DNA of 59,443 bases from Halomonas chromatireducens (GCF_001545155.1 NZ_CP014226.1:2230375-2289817), one strand, 5' to 3'; shown: positions 24,939-36,293, counted from the stretch's first letter. The notes: generated by a model from the letters alone, not told the origin. Numbers and translations are program-made.

Positions 24939-26090
24939 ATGACATACCTTACCGCTCGACGAAAGGCAATCGGCCTCGCCAGCAGCCTTGCCCTGCTGGG
25001 AGCATTGGCTGTCGGCGCACAGAGTCAGGCTGCTCCCCACCCCGGAGCCAGCAATACCTATACGACTGTCCATTTCTGGAACGATCTCCAGCTTGAGTTC
25101 CTTCCCGGCGACACCTGGGAGCGGTTGCGCGACAACCTTCAATGGCTTGATCGCAGCCATGATGCGCGCGTCCAGCACTGGATCGAATACTATCGCGCCA
25201 ACCCGTCCAACGTGGTCTCGATCATCGAGCGGGCCCGACCCTGGATGGCCTGGATCAGCGAGAAAGTGGAGACCCGCGGCCTGCCGGGCGAAATCGCGCT
25301 GATCCCCTTCGTGGAGAGCTCCTTCGACCCCACGGCGCGCAGTCATCGCGGCGCCGCCGGGCTTTGGCAATTCATGCCCGGCACAGGCGACGCCCTGGGC
25401 CTGAGCCGGCGCAATGGCTACGATGGTCGTCTCGATGTCGTGGCCTCGACCGAGGCTGCCCTGGATTACATCGAGCTGCAGGCGGAACAGTGGTATGAGG
25501 GTGACCTCGAGCTCTCCCTCGCTGCCTACAATGCCGGTGCCGGGACCGTGAACCGGGCACGACACGCTGCCGGCGCCCGTGGAGAGCCTACGGACTACTG
25601 GCACCTGCAGCTGCCCAACGAAACCATGAACTATCTGCCAAAGCTCAATGCCATTGCGGCCATCATTGCCGACCCCGAGGCCCACGGCATCGACTTGCCG
25701 GAAATCGACGACGCGCCGGCCTTTGCCAAGATAACGGTGGAGACACCGATCAACCTCGGCCAACTGGCCACCATGTCTGGCGTGGACCGAGACGATCTCT
25801 CGGCTCTCAATCCCGGCCTGACCAATGGTAGCGCGCACCCCGCCACGGCTGACGTCATTCTGGTGCCAGTCGAGCATGAAGAAACCGTCCTGGCCCATCT
25901 TTCGACTCCAGCAACGCCGAGTACCGGGGCGCAGCAGCATGTGGTCACACGAGGCGACAGCCTTTCGTCGATCGCCGCCCTGCATGGCAGCAGCGTGGAA
26001 GAGATCCGCCAGCATAACGGACTCAACGGCGACTTGATTCATGAAGGTCAACGCCTGGATATTCCGCGACGCAGCCTTGCCGCTCGTTGA
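24939..26090 (+). CDS. mltD: Membrane-bound lytic transglycosylase D (short form)
   Basis: 383 aa murein lytic transglycosylase. An N-terminal signal or lipoprotein-like segment, LASSLALLGALAVGAQSQA, lacks an obvious lipobox. The SLT domain (about 100-230) carries the catalytic Glu in EIALIPFVESSFDP and the AAGLWQFMPGT motif. One clear C-terminal LysM (QHVVTRGDSLSSIAALHGSSVEEIRQHNGL) and one degenerate one (about 268-300) follow. E. coli MltD is about 450 aa, so this version is shorter. GGAG precedes ATG 24939. It is followed by yejABEF. Confidence 0.9.
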   Translation: MTYLTARRKAIGLASSLALLGALAVGAQSQAAPHPGASNTYTTVHFWNDLQLEFLPGDTWERLRDNLQWLDRSHDARVQHWIEYYRANPSNVVSIIERARPWMAWISEKVETRGLPGEIALIPFVESSFDPTARSHRGAAGLWQFMPGTGDALGLSRRNGYDGRLDVVASTEAALDYIELQAEQWYEGDLELSLAAYNAGAGTVNRARHAAGARGEPTDYWHLQLPNETMNYLPKLNAIAAIIADPEAHGIDLPEIDDAPAFAKITVETPINLGQLATMSGVDRDDLSALNPGLTNGSAHPATADVILVPVEHEETVLAHLSTPATPSTGAQQHVVTRGDSLSSIAALHGSSVEEIRQHNGLNGDLIHEGQRLDIPRRSLAAR

Positions 26091-26198
26091 CTCCTGGCCT
26101 CATGAAATTCGATGGGATAGGTTTACAAGCAACGGAAGGACTGACACCTTAAGGCGGCACCCCTCCTGCCGGGGCATGTTTCAGCAAGGATGTCATCG

Positions 26199-28034
26199 AT
26201 GCGGTTCGTTTTACGTTGCCTCTTCCTAACTGCTCTGGCCTCGGGCTGGGTTTCGTCGACACTGGCGGGCGAGCACGCCACCATACCCACGGTGCACGGC
26301 CTTGCGCTCTATGATGAGCCGGCCCTGGATGCTGACTTTGCCTATTTCCCCTACGTCAATCCGGATGCTCCCAAGGGGGGCAGCCTGATCCGTGCGGCCG
26401 TAGGCAGCAGTTTCGACTCGACCAATCCGTTCATTATCCGCGGCACACCCGGCATCGGTATCGGCGAGATCTATGACACCCTGCTGGTGGAAAACGTCGA
26501 TGAACCTTTCAGTGTCTACGGCCTGCTGGCCGAAGGCATACGCCTTGACCCCGACCGTTTCTGGATAGAGTTCGACCTTCGTCCCGAGGCACGCTTCCAT
26601 GACGGCGAGCCCGTCACCTCCGAGGACGTGGTCTTCAGCTTCAATCTGCTGGTGGAGGAAGGCAACCCGTTCTATCGAGGCTACTACGCCGATGTGGAGA
26701 GTGTCGAAGCGTTGAACCGCCATACCGTCCGCTTCGAGTTCGCCACCAACCACTCCCGCGAGCTGCCCTTGATCGTGGGCCAGCTGCCGATCCTGCCAAA
26801 GCACTACTGGGAAGAGCGGGACTTCACTGCGCCGACCCTGGCACGCCATCCCGGCTCCGGCCCCTATCGCCTCGCCGAGGTGGAACCCGGCCGGCGCATT
26901 GTCTATCAAAGGGTGACGGATTACTGGGGCGCCGAGCTGCCCGTCAATCGCGGACGCCACAATATCGACCGACTGATCTACGACTATTATCGCGATCGCG
27001 ATATCGCCTGGGAGGCCTTCAAGGCCGGCGTCATGGACTATCGCACCGATGCCCGTGCCGCCACCTGGGCCATCGGTTACGACTTTCCCGCCTACAACGA
27101 CGGCCTGGTGAAACGGATTACCGTACCGGACGGGCAGCCGTCACGCATGCAGGCTTTTGTCTTCAACCTGCGAGAGGAAAAATTCCAGGACGTCCGCGTG
27201 CGCGAGGCGCTCAATCTCACCTTCGACTTCCCCTGGCTTAATGCCAATCTATTCTACGACTCCTACAGCCGGACAGAGAGCTACTTCCAGAACTCCGAGA
27301 TGGCCGCCGAGGGGCTGCCGAGCGAGGCGGAACTCGCCCTGCTCGAGCCGCATCGTGACGACTTGCCCGAGCGGGTCTTCGACAGCGAGCTGCCCATCGA
27401 CCATCCCACCGAGCTACGTGAACGCCTGCGCCTAGCCTACGAGCTGCTGCTGGAGGCGGGCTACGAATTTCGGGGTGGGGTCCTGGTGGATGGCGATAGC
27501 GGCCGCCCGCTGTCCGTCGAGGTCATGCTGTTCGACAGCGGCCTGGAGCGGGTCGTGCAGCCCATGCTGCGCAACATGTCACGCCTCGGCATACAGGGCA
27601 GCCTGCGCATCGTCGATATCAACCAGTACCTCAACCGCCTGAGAAGCTTTGACTTCGAGATCATCACCGGGCAGTTTCCCCAGTCCAACAACCCCGGCAA
27701 CGAACAGCGCGAATTCTGGACGAGCGACTTCGCCGAGAGCCCTCAGAGCCGTAACCTGATGGGGCTGCAGAGCCCCGTGGTCGATGAGCTGGTGGAGCGT
27801 CTGATACGGGCCGACAGCCGGAGCGAACTCAACACCGCCGCCCGCGCCCTGGACCGGGTGCTGCTGTGGAACTTCATTACCATCCCCCACTACCATTCCG
27901 GCGAGACGCGAATTGCCGTCTGGGACAAGTTCGGCTACCCCGAGCCCTTCCCCAAGTACGGCTTCGACCTCTCGGCCTGGTGGGTCGACAGCGAACGGGA
28001 AGACGAAATCAACCGACGTCTTCGCCGTCGATAA
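26199..28034 (+). CDS. yejA: Oligopeptide/microcin C-type ABC transporter substrate-binding protein
   Basis: 611 aa family 5 extracellular solute-binding protein. The signal peptide is [20 protein letters not shown] with a cleavage region TLAG. The mature part starts like YejA ([29 protein letters not shown]) and ends in [28 protein letters not shown] 26199 is preferred over 26190 because AAGGA is 8 nt upstream of it. First gene of yejABEF. Confidence 0.92.
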   Translation: MRFVLRCLFLTALASGWVSSTLAGEHATIPTVHGLALYDEPALDADFAYFPYVNPDAPKGGSLIRAAVGSSFDSTNPFIIRGTPGIGIGEIYDTLLVENVDEPFSVYGLLAEGIRLDPDRFWIEFDLRPEARFHDGEPVTSEDVVFSFNLLVEEGNPFYRGYYADVESVEALNRHTVRFEFATNHSRELPLIVGQLPILPKHYWEERDFTAPTLARHPGSGPYRLAEVEPGRRIVYQRVTDYWGAELPVNRGRHNIDRLIYDYYRDRDIAWEAFKAGVMDYRTDARAATWAIGYDFPAYNDGLVKRITVPDGQPSRMQAFVFNLREEKFQDVRVREALNLTFDFPWLNANLFYDSYSRTESYFQNSEMAAEGLPSEAELALLEPHRDDLPERVFDSELPIDHPTELRERLRLAYELLLEAGYEFRGGVLVDGDSGRPLSVEVMLFDSGLERVVQPMLRNMSRLGIQGSLRIVDINQYLNRLRSFDFEIITGQFPQSNNPGNEQREFWTSDFAESPQSRNLMGLQSPVVDELVERLIRADSRSELNTAARALDRVLLWNFITIPHYHSGETRIAVWDKFGYPEPFPKYGFDLSAWWVDSEREDEINRRLRRR

Positions 28035-28084
28035 GCCGTGCGGATACTCAGAGTCACTGCTGCTTTCATAAGGATGACCCCATC

Positions 28085-29158
28085 GTGAGCCGCTACATCC
28101 TGCGCCGACTGCTGCTGATGATCCCGACCCTGATCGGGATCATGCTGCTCAATTTCATTATCGTGCAGGCCGCCCCGGGCGGGCCCATAGACCAGATGAT
28201 GGCGCGGTTCGAGGGTATGGACGCGATGGCCAGCACCCGGCTGGATGCTGGCGGCGGCGACGTCGTGGTGCGGGACGAATCACGCGGCGCTCGCGGCGTG
28301 GACCCACGCTTCATCGAACAGCTCGAACAGCAGTTCGGTTTTGACCAGCCCGCCCATATCCGCTTCCTGGGGATGATGCGCGACTATGCCACCTTCGACT
28401 TCGGCAACAGTTTCTTCCGCGATCGACCGGTCGTCGAACTGATGATAGAGCGATTGCCGGTGTCGATTTCCCTCGGCCTCTGGACCACGCTGCTGGTCTA
28501 CCTGATATCGATTCCGCTGGGCATTCGCAAGGCACTGCATCATGGCTCACGGTTCGACGTCTGGACCTCGGGGCTGGTCATCGTGGGCTACGCCATCCCC
28601 GGCTTTCTGTTTGCCATCCTGCTCATCGTACTGTTTGCAGGGGGCAGCTACTGGGACTTCTTTCCCCTGCGCGGCCTCACTTCGCCGGATTTCCATGAGC
28701 TCTCAACCTGGGGCAAGATCAAGGATTACTTCTGGCACATCACCCTGCCGGTAGTGGCCATGACGGTCGGCAGCTTCGCCACCCTGACCATGCTGACCAA
28801 GAACAGCTTCCTCGACGAGATCCACAAGCAGTATGTGCTGACCGCCCGAGCCAAGGGCGCCAGTGACCGTCGCACGCTCTATGGCCATGTGTTCCGCAAC
28901 GCCATGCTGATCATCATCGCCGGCATGCCCGGCGCGCTGATCACGATCTTCTTCACCGGATCGCTGTTGATCGAGGTGATCTTCTCTCTGGAAGGGTTAG
29001 GTCTCCTGGGGTTCGAGGCGGTGATGCAGCGCGACTACCCGGTGATCTTCGGCACGCTGTTCCTCTATACCCTGATCGGGCTGGTCCTCAAGCTGGTTTC
29101 CGATCTCACCTATGTCTGGGTGGATCCACGTATCGATTTCGAGACCCGGGAGTCCTGA
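28085..29158 (+). CDS. yejB: ABC transporter permease YejB
   Basis: 357 aa inner-membrane permease of the DppB type. Start [29 protein letters not shown] YejB-like insertion ([21 protein letters not shown]) follows the first helix. The EAA loop is seen in [24 protein letters not shown] 28085 is used: AAGGA is 10 nt upstream, and the longer frame runs back into yejA. It lies 4 bp before yejE. Confidence 0.92.
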   Translation: MSRYILRRLLLMIPTLIGIMLLNFIIVQAAPGGPIDQMMARFEGMDAMASTRLDAGGGDVVVRDESRGARGVDPRFIEQLEQQFGFDQPAHIRFLGMMRDYATFDFGNSFFRDRPVVELMIERLPVSISLGLWTTLLVYLISIPLGIRKALHHGSRFDVWTSGLVIVGYAIPGFLFAILLIVLFAGGSYWDFFPLRGLTSPDFHELSTWGKIKDYFWHITLPVVAMTVGSFATLTMLTKNSFLDEIHKQYVLTARAKGASDRRTLYGHVFRNAMLIIIAGMPGALITIFFTGSLLIEVIFSLEGLGLLGFEAVMQRDYPVIFGTLFLYTLIGLVLKLVSDLTYVWVDPRIDFETRES

Positions 29159-29162
29159 GCCA

Positions 29163-30248
29163 ATGACCCTTGCGTTCACCTCCAAGCTCTCCCCCATCAC
29201 CCGGCGACGCATCAGCGTCTTTCGTCAGAACCGGCGGGCCCGGGTGTCGCTGTGGATCTTTTTGGTGCTGTTTGGCCTCAGCCTTCTCGCCGAGCTGATC
29301 GCCAACGACAAGCCCATCGTGATGCAGTTCGATGGGCAGTGGTATACCCCCCTGCTGGTGGATTACCCCGAAACCGAGTTCGGCGGGTTCCTGCCGACAC
29401 GCACCGACTACCACGACCCGTTCATACAAGCGCAGATCGAGGATCACGGCTGGGCGCTCTGGCCACCGATCCCGTTCTCCTACCAGACCCTGGACATGCA
29501 GATGATGCGCCCCTCGCCATCCCCCCCCGACAGGCGGCATTGGCTGGGTACCGATGACCAGGGACGCGATGTCCTGGCCCGGGTCATCTATGGCTTTCGT
29601 TTGTCGGTGTTCTTCGCCCTAGTGCTGACTGCCGGCTCCCTGGTGATGGGCGTGCTCATCGGCGGCATACAGGGGTATTTTGGTGGCAAGACCGACCTGG
29701 TCGGCCAACGCCTGACAGAGATCTGGTCGGGGCTGCCGGTACTGTTTCTCCTGATCATCCTGGCCAGCCTGGTGCAGCCCGGCTTCTGGTGGCTGCTGGG
29801 CATCATGCTGCTCTTCTCCTGGCTGGGACTGGTGGACGTGGTACGCGCCGAATTCCTGCGGGCACGCAACCTGGAGTATGTGCGTGCCGCCAAGGCCATG
29901 GGCCTACCCTCGCGTCTGATCATGTGGCGTCACGTCCTGCCCAACGCCATGGTAGCGACACTGACCTTCATTCCCTTCCTGTTCACCGGTGCCATCACCA
30001 CATTGACCGCTCTGGATTTCCTCGGCTTCGGCCTGCCGCCCGGCGCGCCGTCACTGGGGGAACTGGTAGCCCAGGGCAAGAACAACCTGCACGCACCATG
30101 GCTTGGGATAACCGCCTTCATCAGTCTGTCGCTAATGCTGTCGCTGCTCGTCTTCATCGGCGAGGGGCTACGCGATGCCTTCGATCCGCGCCATATTCAA
30201 CACGCCCCGAGTGCCACCCCCTTGACCAGGACTCAGCCCAATGCCTGA
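29163..30248 (+). CDS. yejE: ABC transporter permease YejE
   Basis: 361 aa DppC-type permease. Contains LSPITRRRISVFRQNRRARVSL before the first helix, the YejE-specific periplasmic insertion (FGGFLPTRTDYHDPFI), HWLGTDDQGRDVLARVIYGFR and the EAA loop YVRAAKAMGLPSRLIMWRHVLPN. It overlaps yejF by 8 nt. Confidence 0.93.
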   Translation: MTLAFTSKLSPITRRRISVFRQNRRARVSLWIFLVLFGLSLLAELIANDKPIVMQFDGQWYTPLLVDYPETEFGGFLPTRTDYHDPFIQAQIEDHGWALWPPIPFSYQTLDMQMMRPSPSPPDRRHWLGTDDQGRDVLARVIYGFRLSVFFALVLTAGSLVMGVLIGGIQGYFGGKTDLVGQRLTEIWSGLPVLFLLIILASLVQPGFWWLLGIMLLFSWLGLVDVVRAEFLRARNLEYVRAAKAMGLPSRLIMWRHVLPNAMVATLTFIPFLFTGAITTLTALDFLGFGLPPGAPSLGELVAQGKNNLHAPWLGITAFISLSLMLSLLVFIGEGLRDAFDPRHIQHAPSATPLTRTQPNA

Positions 30249-31839
30249 ATCGCATTCACGAGACTTGCTGCGTTTCGACAAGCTGACCATCGCCTTCGAT
30301 GGCGTGCCTGTACTGCATGAACTGTCCCTCAAGGTGCGTCGTGGTGAAACCGTCGCCCTGGTGGGGGAATCCGGTTCCGGAAAGTCGGTATCGGCACTGG
30401 GCGCCATGAACCTGCTACCCGACAATGCTCAGGTGCAGGGTGGCCGGTGGCTGGGCGAAACGGACCTGACTCGGCTCAGGAATCGCGACTGGCAGGGGCT
30501 TCGTGGTGGGCGTGTCGGATTCATCTTTCAGGAACCGATGACGTCGCTCAATCCGCTGCACACGGTTGCCAAGCAGATCGGAGAGACACTGCGGCTGCAT
30601 CAGGGACTTTCCGGCCGGGCGGCACGCGAACGCACGCGCAAGCTGCTGGAGCAGGTGAAGCTGCCACGCCCGGATGAGCTGCTAGATGCCTGGCCACACC
30701 AGCTCTCCGGCGGCCAGCGACAGCGGGTGATGATCGCCATGGCCATTGCCAATGACCCCGAACTGCTTATCGCCGACGAGCCCACTACCGCGCTCGACGT
30801 CACCGTTCAGCAGGACATTCTTGCCTTGCTCGCCGATCTGCGCGATCGCCACGGCATGGGCATGCTCTTCATCACCCATGACCTCAACCTGGTTCGGCGG
30901 CATGCCGATCGGGTCTGCGTGCTCTACAATGGACGGGAGCAAGAGACCGGTCCGGTTTCCGAGGTCTTCCACTCCCCCCGTAGCGACTATACCCGTACCC
31001 TGCTGGAAGCCGAACCCACCGGGCACCCGTCACCGGTGCCTGCCGGAGAACCGCTGATCAGCGGGCGTGGCGTGACGGTCAGTTTCCAGCGGCCAAGGCG
31101 GCTGTTTGCCAAGCGTGCGCCAGCCTTCGTGGCAGTCAAACCGGTGGACCTGCACATCGCCCCCGGCGAGACCCTGGGCATCGTCGGGGAATCAGGCTCC
31201 GGCAAGACCACTCTGGCCATGGCACTACTACGACTCACGCCCTGTGACGGCGAGATCGACTTCGGTGGCGAACGTCTCGACCGCTTGAGCGGTAACGCAC
31301 TGCGCAAGCGCCGACGCCGCTTCCAGGTCGTCTTCCAGGACCCCTATGGCTCACTATCCCCTCGCCTGCCAGTCTCGGAAATCGTCAGTGAGGGACTGCG
31401 TTTTCACTATCCTAAACTCACGGAAAGCGAGGTCTTGCAACGGGTTCAAGCCACGCTCCACGAGGTCGGCCTACCCGCCGATTGTGCCGCACGCTACCCC
31501 CATGAGTTTTCAGGAGGCCAGCGTCAGCGCATCGCCGTAGCCCGGGCGCTCATTCTCGAACCCGAACTGGTGATACTTGACGAGCCAACTTCGGCGCTTG
31601 ATCGAACCGTACAGAAGCAGCTCGTGGAACTGCTTCGCGACCTGCAGGCTCGCAGAGGGTTGAGCTATCTCTTCATCAGCCATGATCTTGCTGTCGTGCG
31701 TGCCATGGCCCATCGGGTGATGGTGCTGAAGGACGGCGAACTGATAGAGGAAGGCGACTGCCATGATGTGCTCGAGAGCCCAACCAGTGACTACACGCGG
31801 GCGCTGGTCAAGGCGGCGGGTCTACGTAGAGACAGCTGA
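30241..31839 (+). CDS. yejF: ABC transporter ATP-binding protein YejF (two nucleotide-binding domains)
   Basis: 532 aa fused double ATPase. The first domain has Walker A GESGSGKS, signature [15 protein letters not shown] and Walker [13 protein letters not shown]. The second has [23 protein letters not shown] and [12 protein letters not shown]. Energises YejABE import of peptides or microcin-C-like compounds. Last gene of the operon; no clear terminator in the 119 bp that follow. Confidence 0.94.
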   Translation: MPESHSRDLLRFDKLTIAFDGVPVLHELSLKVRRGETVALVGESGSGKSVSALGAMNLLPDNAQVQGGRWLGETDLTRLRNRDWQGLRGGRVGFIFQEPMTSLNPLHTVAKQIGETLRLHQGLSGRAARERTRKLLEQVKLPRPDELLDAWPHQLSGGQRQRVMIAMAIANDPELLIADEPTTALDVTVQQDILALLADLRDRHGMGMLFITHDLNLVRRHADRVCVLYNGREQETGPVSEVFHSPRSDYTRTLLEAEPTGHPSPVPAGEPLISGRGVTVSFQRPRRLFAKRAPAFVAVKPVDLHIAPGETLGIVGESGSGKTTLAMALLRLTPCDGEIDFGGERLDRLSGNALRKRRRRFQVVFQDPYGSLSPRLPVSEIVSEGLRFHYPKLTESEVLQRVQATLHEVGLPADCAARYPHEFSGGQRQRIAVARALILEPELVILDEPTSALDRTVQKQLVELLRDLQARRGLSYLFISHDLAVVRAMAHRVMVLKDGELIEEGDCHDVLESPTSDYTRALVKAAGLRRDS

Positions 31840-31958
31840 TAAGGACAGTCACTGATGACTTTGCCGGCATTACAAGAAACAGAATGCGGCAGCAGCGGAA
31901 GGTAACGGTATAAATATCGTTTCGCGCCACCCCGCCGCGGTGAAGCCCACGGCCGGAA

Positions 31959-32660
31959 TCAGGTAAAAGCCGCGACCTCTTCATCGCTCAGTTCCCGCCA
32001 CTCTCCCGGCGCCAGCGCATCGAGGCTCAACGGCCCGATGGCGACTCGGTGGAGCGCTTCCACCCGGTTGCCGATGGCGCCGAACATGCGCTTTACCTGA
32101 TGATACTTGCCCTCGTAGAGCGTCAACTCGGCGTCGAACGGGCCCAACATGGACAGCTCCGCAGGTCGCGTTGGTTTCTCCTCCCCGTCGAGCAGGACCC
32201 CTTCCGCAAAGCCGGCCACTGCGCTTTCCAACGCCTCACCCTCGAGAGGGTCAGCCAGGGTGACCCGATAGACCTTGCCACAGCGCTTGCGTGGGGACGT
32301 GACACGGTGAGACCACTGCCCATCGTCGGTCAGCAGGACCATGCCGGTGGTATCGACATCGAGCCGTCCCACTGTCTGCAAGCGCTCGCTCCTGGGCAGG
32401 TCAATCAGTTCGATCGCCCTGGGATATAGCCCACGGCGGGCGCTGCACTCCACGCCGGCTGGCTTGTTCAGCATGATATAACGCAGCCCCACCAGCACCA
32501 GGGGTTCCTCTCCCCAGCACACGCGATCCTGTTCGCCAACCTGCAGCGCCGGTTGCTTGGTCACTTCGCCGTTGACGCTGACTTCACCCCGATGAAGCGC
32601 CTTCTTGGCCAGGCTGCGGGTCAGGTCTGTGGTCTCGGAAAGAAATCGGTCGAGCCGCAT
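31959..32660 (-). CDS. rsuA: 16S rRNA pseudouridine(516) synthase
   Basis: 233 aa, near E. coli RsuA (231 aa). An S4 RNA-binding domain opens the protein (MRLDRFLSETTDLTRSLAKKALHRGEVSVNG). The catalytic Asp lies in GRLDVDTTGMVLLTDDG. KVYRVTLADPL and YEGKYHQVKRMF are family blocks. ATG 32660 overlaps the stop of the upstream amidase by one base. RluB/E relatives are the alternative, but the N-terminus and length favour RsuA. Confidence 0.88.
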   Translation of the reverse strand: MRLDRFLSETTDLTRSLAKKALHRGEVSVNGEVTKQPALQVGEQDRVCWGEEPLVLVGLRYIMLNKPAGVECSARRGLYPRAIELIDLPRSERLQTVGRLDVDTTGMVLLTDDGQWSHRVTSPRKRCGKVYRVTLADPLEGEALESAVAGFAEGVLLDGEEKPTRPAELSMLGPFDAELTLYEGKYHQVKRMFGAIGNRVEALHRVAIGPLSLDALAPGEWRELSDEEVAAFT

Positions 32661-33475
32661 CAGAACCCAACTCCATCGGCGACATTGAAATGATCGGCAT
32701 CCCGCCATGCCGGAAATTTCTCACGGAAGGCATCGAGCTCGGAGCGGGAAAGCACTCCGGTCTTGATGAAGGGCTGGTCTCGGGGTTCATCGATCACTGC
32801 CTCACCCTTGAAATCCACCAGCATCGAGTCGCCGGCGTAGGCCATGCCATTGGCGTCTTCCCCGACACGATTGACGCCGATCACCGGGCACAGGTTCTCG
32901 ATCGCCCGCGCCTGGAGCAGAATGCGCCAGGGATGACGTCGCGGGGCCGGCCAATTGGCCACGCAGAGCAGGGCATCATATTCGAAATGTTCATCAGTGG
33001 CGGGTTGCTGCCTTAGCCAGACGGGGAAGCGGAGGTCATAGCAGACGCTCAGCAGGATGCGAAAGCCCTTTAGGGTGACGATCACACGTTCATGCCCCAT
33101 GGAGTAACGCTCATGCTCGCCGGCCATGCGAAACAGGTGACGCTTGTCATAATGAACACGACTGCCATCCGGTCGCGCCCAGATCAGACGGTTGAAATAG
33201 TTTTCGCGCTCTACCACGGCCACACTACCGGTCACCACGCAACCACGGTCGATGGCCTGCTGCTGGATCCAGGCCACGGCACGGCTCTCATCCATGGGCT
33301 CGGCCATTTCACGGGAGTTCATGGTGAAGCCAGTCGAGAACATCTCCGGCAAAACGATCAGGTCGGTCTGCGAACCATCGAGTTCGCCCAATTCCTCTTC
33401 CAGCATGCGGCAGTTCGCATCCGGATCTTCCCAACGCAGGTCGCACTGGACCAGTGTCGTACGCAACTCGCTCAT
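32660..33475 (-). CDS. Carbon-nitrogen hydrolase, omega-amidase (YafV/Nit2-like)
   Basis: 271 aa nitrilase-superfamily amidase. Catalytic triad: Glu in VLPEMFSTGF, Lys in VHYDKRHLF and Cys in LLSVCYDLRFPVW. The closest known function is deamidation of 2-oxoglutaramate/2-oxosuccinamate in metabolite repair and methionine salvage. Its stop overlaps the rsuA start, so the two are probably co-transcribed. Confidence 0.9.
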   Translation of the reverse strand: MSELRTTLVQCDLRWEDPDANCRMLEEELGELDGSQTDLIVLPEMFSTGFTMNSREMAEPMDESRAVAWIQQQAIDRGCVVTGSVAVVERENYFNRLIWARPDGSRVHYDKRHLFRMAGEHERYSMGHERVIVTLKGFRILLSVCYDLRFPVWLRQQPATDEHFEYDALLCVANWPAPRRHPWRILLQARAIENLCPVIGVNRVGEDANGMAYAGDSMLVDFKGEAVIDEPRDQPFIKTGVLSRSELDAFREKFPAWRDADHFNVADGVGF

Positions 33476-33604
33476 CTCGGCTTCCCTTGGTGACTCGCCA
33501 TCTGTACAGCCTAACTCAGCAGGGCTGTGTCGTCAGCCAGCGCGCCAGCATGGAAATGCGACAAATAGCCTGCTAAGTTATTGCTTTCGCCAAGAGACGA
33601 TGGA

Positions 33605-34531
33605 ATGGTCGCCAAGCCCCTCTCCGACCCTGAAGCCACCAAGGGTGTTGCCTTCGGGCTTACCGCCTATGTGATGTGGGGGTGTTTTCCGCTGTTCTTC
33701 GCCCTGTTCCAGGGTGTGCCCGCCTACGAGATTTTGATCCACCGCGTCATCTGGTCGTGTCTCTTCCTGGTGGGGCTTGTCACGGTGATGAAGCGCTGGC
33801 ATCCGATACGGCAGGCGCTGGCCGAACCCAGGCGTCTCGGTCGTGTACTCGGCTGCGCCGTGTTGATTGCGATCAATTGGGGGCTTTATATCTATTCCGT
33901 GGAGACCCGCCAGGTCTTCCAGGCAAGCCTGGGGTATTTTCTAACGCCGCTAGTCAATGTGGCGCTCGGGATGCTGGTGCTTCGCGAACGCATGGCTGGC
34001 TTGCAAAGCCTGGCCGTACTGCTTGCCGCGACGGCTATCGTGATACAGCTGCTGCTTCTGGGGGAACTGCCCTGGATCAGCCTGACCCTGGCACTATCCT
34101 TCGGCACCTATGGCCTGCTGCGCAAGCAGGTCCCTCTTGACGGCCTTTCCGGCCTCTTCGTCGAGACCCTGCTGCTGCTGCCCTTGGGCCTGATGGCGCT
34201 CTCCTGGTTGTCGATGGCCGACCTTTCCCATTTTCTCGACACACCTCGAATCACCCTGCTGTTGATAGCCAGCGGAGTGATTACCGCCCTGCCTTTACTC
34301 GCTTTCGCCGGCGCCGCACGGCGGCTGCGTCTGGCAACGCTTGGTTTTCTGATGTATCTGAACCCCACCATTCAGTTCTTCATCGCCCTGCTGGTGTTTC
34401 GCGAGCCACTCTCCCCGATCCAGCTGGTCACCTTCGTGCTGATCTGGGTCAGCCTGGCGCTTTACTCCTGGTCGGCGTGGCATACCCGTTCCCGACCACC
34501 GCTGGCTCCGGCCGGCACCCAGTCGAAATGA
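33605..34531 (+). CDS. rarD: RarD family EamA transporter
   Basis: 308 aa with ten predicted membrane helices in two EamA repeats. GVAFGLTAYVMWGCFPLFFALF and EILIHRVIWSCLFL match RarD closely. The substrate is unknown; the family is called chloramphenicol-sensitive from a phenotype. ATG 33605 is preferred. It is divergent from the amidase and convergent with the chemoreceptor gene. Confidence 0.9.
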   Translation: MVAKPLSDPEATKGVAFGLTAYVMWGCFPLFFALFQGVPAYEILIHRVIWSCLFLVGLVTVMKRWHPIRQALAEPRRLGRVLGCAVLIAINWGLYIYSVETRQVFQASLGYFLTPLVNVALGMLVLRERMAGLQSLAVLLAATAIVIQLLLLGELPWISLTLALSFGTYGLLRKQVPLDGLSGLFVETLLLLPLGLMALSWLSMADLSHFLDTPRITLLLIASGVITALPLLAFAGAARRLRLATLGFLMYLNPTIQFFIALLVFREPLSPIQLVTFVLIWVSLALYSWSAWHTRSRPPLAPAGTQSK

Positions 34532-34554
34532 CAGGGAAGCGCCGCCTGCTACGA

Positions 34555-36147
34555 TCAGGCCGCCTCGGGCTTGTAGCCAACACGGAAACCGCCCCAGTGC
34601 TTGCCTCCCACGTAGATCGGCACCGAGAGGTCGTGCATGATCTCTCCGGTGTCCCGCTTGTAGGTCTGCAGCAGCAGCGCCTTTTCATGGGAGCCACACC
34701 GCTGCCCGGTAGGATCCTCATAAATGCGCCGGTTGCGGCAGAACTTGAGGTCGTGATCGTAGTCACCGGTTGGCGGCTGGCTGACGCCTTGATTATGTGT
34801 GGGTATGTAGCCGCGGCGGTCGATGCCGATGGCGTAGGCCACCCCCAGACGCTCCAACAGCGGCTCCTGGATGGCCGGAAAGTGTTCGTCCGTATAGCTG
34901 ACGAAAGCGGTCATGTGCTGCTGTGGGTTGGTGCCGGGTATCGGTGTATAGGTGGCTTGAAATAGCGTCTGCTCGTCGAGCTCACCTCGCTTGATGGCCG
35001 AATCGAGCAGTGAGCCGAGATTGCCCGCGGCCTGTCGTGCCGCCTCGAATACCTGCTGGTGACGCCCTTCCAGGCGCTGTTGCGCCAGCGCTCCATCGAC
35101 GGCTTCCGCCCCCTCCATGAGCGAACGGGCCTGGCTTGCAAGGCCATGCATATCGTGGGTGCCCTGCTCGGTCTCACCCTCCAGGGTCGTCAGCGTCCCC
35201 GCCACCCGCTGGGAGTGCTGATTGGTGTCTTCCATGGCCACGGCAATGGAACGAATCTCACTTTCGACCTGATCGAAGTTGCCGGTCATCTCAGTCAGTT
35301 GCTCACCAACCTTGCTCATCTCCTTGGCTCGGTCACCGACGCGCTGCATCAGATGACCGATGGTGTCGACCACGCGATGGCTACTGTCGCCGATATCACC
35401 CACTAGGGCCTCGACGTTACGTGTGGCATCCGCCGTGCGTCCCGCCAGCTGACGCACCTCTCCCGCCACCACGGCGAAGCCCCGACCGTGTTCGCCGGCG
35501 CGGGCCGCTTCGATCGAGGCATTCAGTGACAGCAGGTTGGTCTGTTCCGCAATCTCCTCGATCAACGAGGTGACATGGCGAACACTATCGGCTTTCTGGC
35601 TCAACAAGTTAAGCAGCTCAAGCGCCTCTTCCGAACGCTCGGCCAGTGCCTGCATTTCCTCGATGACCTGGCCTAGCGCTTCACGGCTGACGTGGCTGGC
35701 GTCCCGGGAGCGGCTGGCGAGGGTCGCCACGTTTGCCGCACTCGCTGCCACCTGTTCGATGGCGGAGGTGATCGAGGCCATGCTTGCGGAAGCCTCGCGC
35801 ACCGTGTGACCCTGGCGTTCCAGGCGCTGATCCATGCGATCAGCATGGTGCGAAACTTCGGCCGAGGCGATGGCCGTATTGCTGGCCTGACGTATCAGGC
35901 CATGGGCCATGCGCCGCAACGACAGGTAATCGCGAGTAGCTGGCAGCAGGGCCTTGACCCCCTGAGCTTCCAAGGTGTCTGCATTGGCACTATAGACACT
36001 GGCCACGCCTGTCAGCGCCAGCAAGCCGCCTGCCAGGACGCCGAGCACGAGCCCCAGGTAGGCTTGCCACCCTGAGCCAGGGTCGTTGGATAGGAAAACG
36101 CCCGCGGCAAGAGAGACCGCGGCTAACAGAAACAACAGTATCCGCAT
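34555..36147 (-). CDS. Methyl-accepting chemotaxis protein with C-terminal sensor module
   Basis: 530 aa. Two N-terminal membrane helices (about 2-20 and 28-50) are separated by only a few residues, so there is almost no periplasmic domain. The cytoplasmic signalling domain has the hairpin tip ENI-type sequence [39 protein letters not shown] (about 190-230). After the signalling coil a further domain, about 380-530, contains [46 protein letters not shown] and [18 protein letters not shown]. This tail also occurs in other MCPs and is a plausible cytoplasmic sensor. No cheR/cheB pentapeptide is seen. A stem-loop lies just upstream of the start. Confidence 0.88.
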   Translation of the reverse strand: MRILLFLLAAVSLAAGVFLSNDPGSGWQAYLGLVLGVLAGGLLALTGVASVYSANADTLEAQGVKALLPATRDYLSLRRMAHGLIRQASNTAIASAEVSHHADRMDQRLERQGHTVREASASMASITSAIEQVAASAANVATLASRSRDASHVSREALGQVIEEMQALAERSEEALELLNLLSQKADSVRHVTSLIEEIAEQTNLLSLNASIEAARAGEHGRGFAVVAGEVRQLAGRTADATRNVEALVGDIGDSSHRVVDTIGHLMQRVGDRAKEMSKVGEQLTEMTGNFDQVESEIRSIAVAMEDTNQHSQRVAGTLTTLEGETEQGTHDMHGLASQARSLMEGAEAVDGALAQQRLEGRHQQVFEAARQAAGNLGSLLDSAIKRGELDEQTLFQATYTPIPGTNPQQHMTAFVSYTDEHFPAIQEPLLERLGVAYAIGIDRRGYIPTHNQGVSQPPTGDYDHDLKFCRNRRIYEDPTGQRCGSHEKALLLQTYKRDTGEIMHDLSVPIYVGGKHWGGFRVGYKPEAA

Positions 36148-36155
36148 GACGCCTT

Positions 36156-36185
36156 ATCTCTTTGTTATTGGAAGTAACAAGAGAT
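36156..36185 (-). promoter_or_regulatory. Stem-loop in the chemoreceptor leader
   Basis: ATCTCTTTGTTA (36156-36167) pairs with TAACAAGAGAT (36175-36185) over 11 bp with one bulge and a 7-nt loop, 8 nt before the ATG on the minus strand and next to the AAGG ribosome site. Folding could limit ribosome access; alternatively it is an operator. Confidence 0.35.
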
Positions 36186-36293
36186 TAGCGCCTTGCAGGT
36201 CGTATTAGCATCACCACTTTGGCCTGAGAGACGAAAGCAGAACTAAAGTTGCTGAAAAATCAGCCGACAAGGCAGGGGTATCTCAGCAGGCCT

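Noticed and set aside
24618..26051. 477-aa minus-strand frame opposite gloB and mltD
   Set aside because: It is the antisense of two clearly real genes in GC-rich DNA, with no family resemblance.
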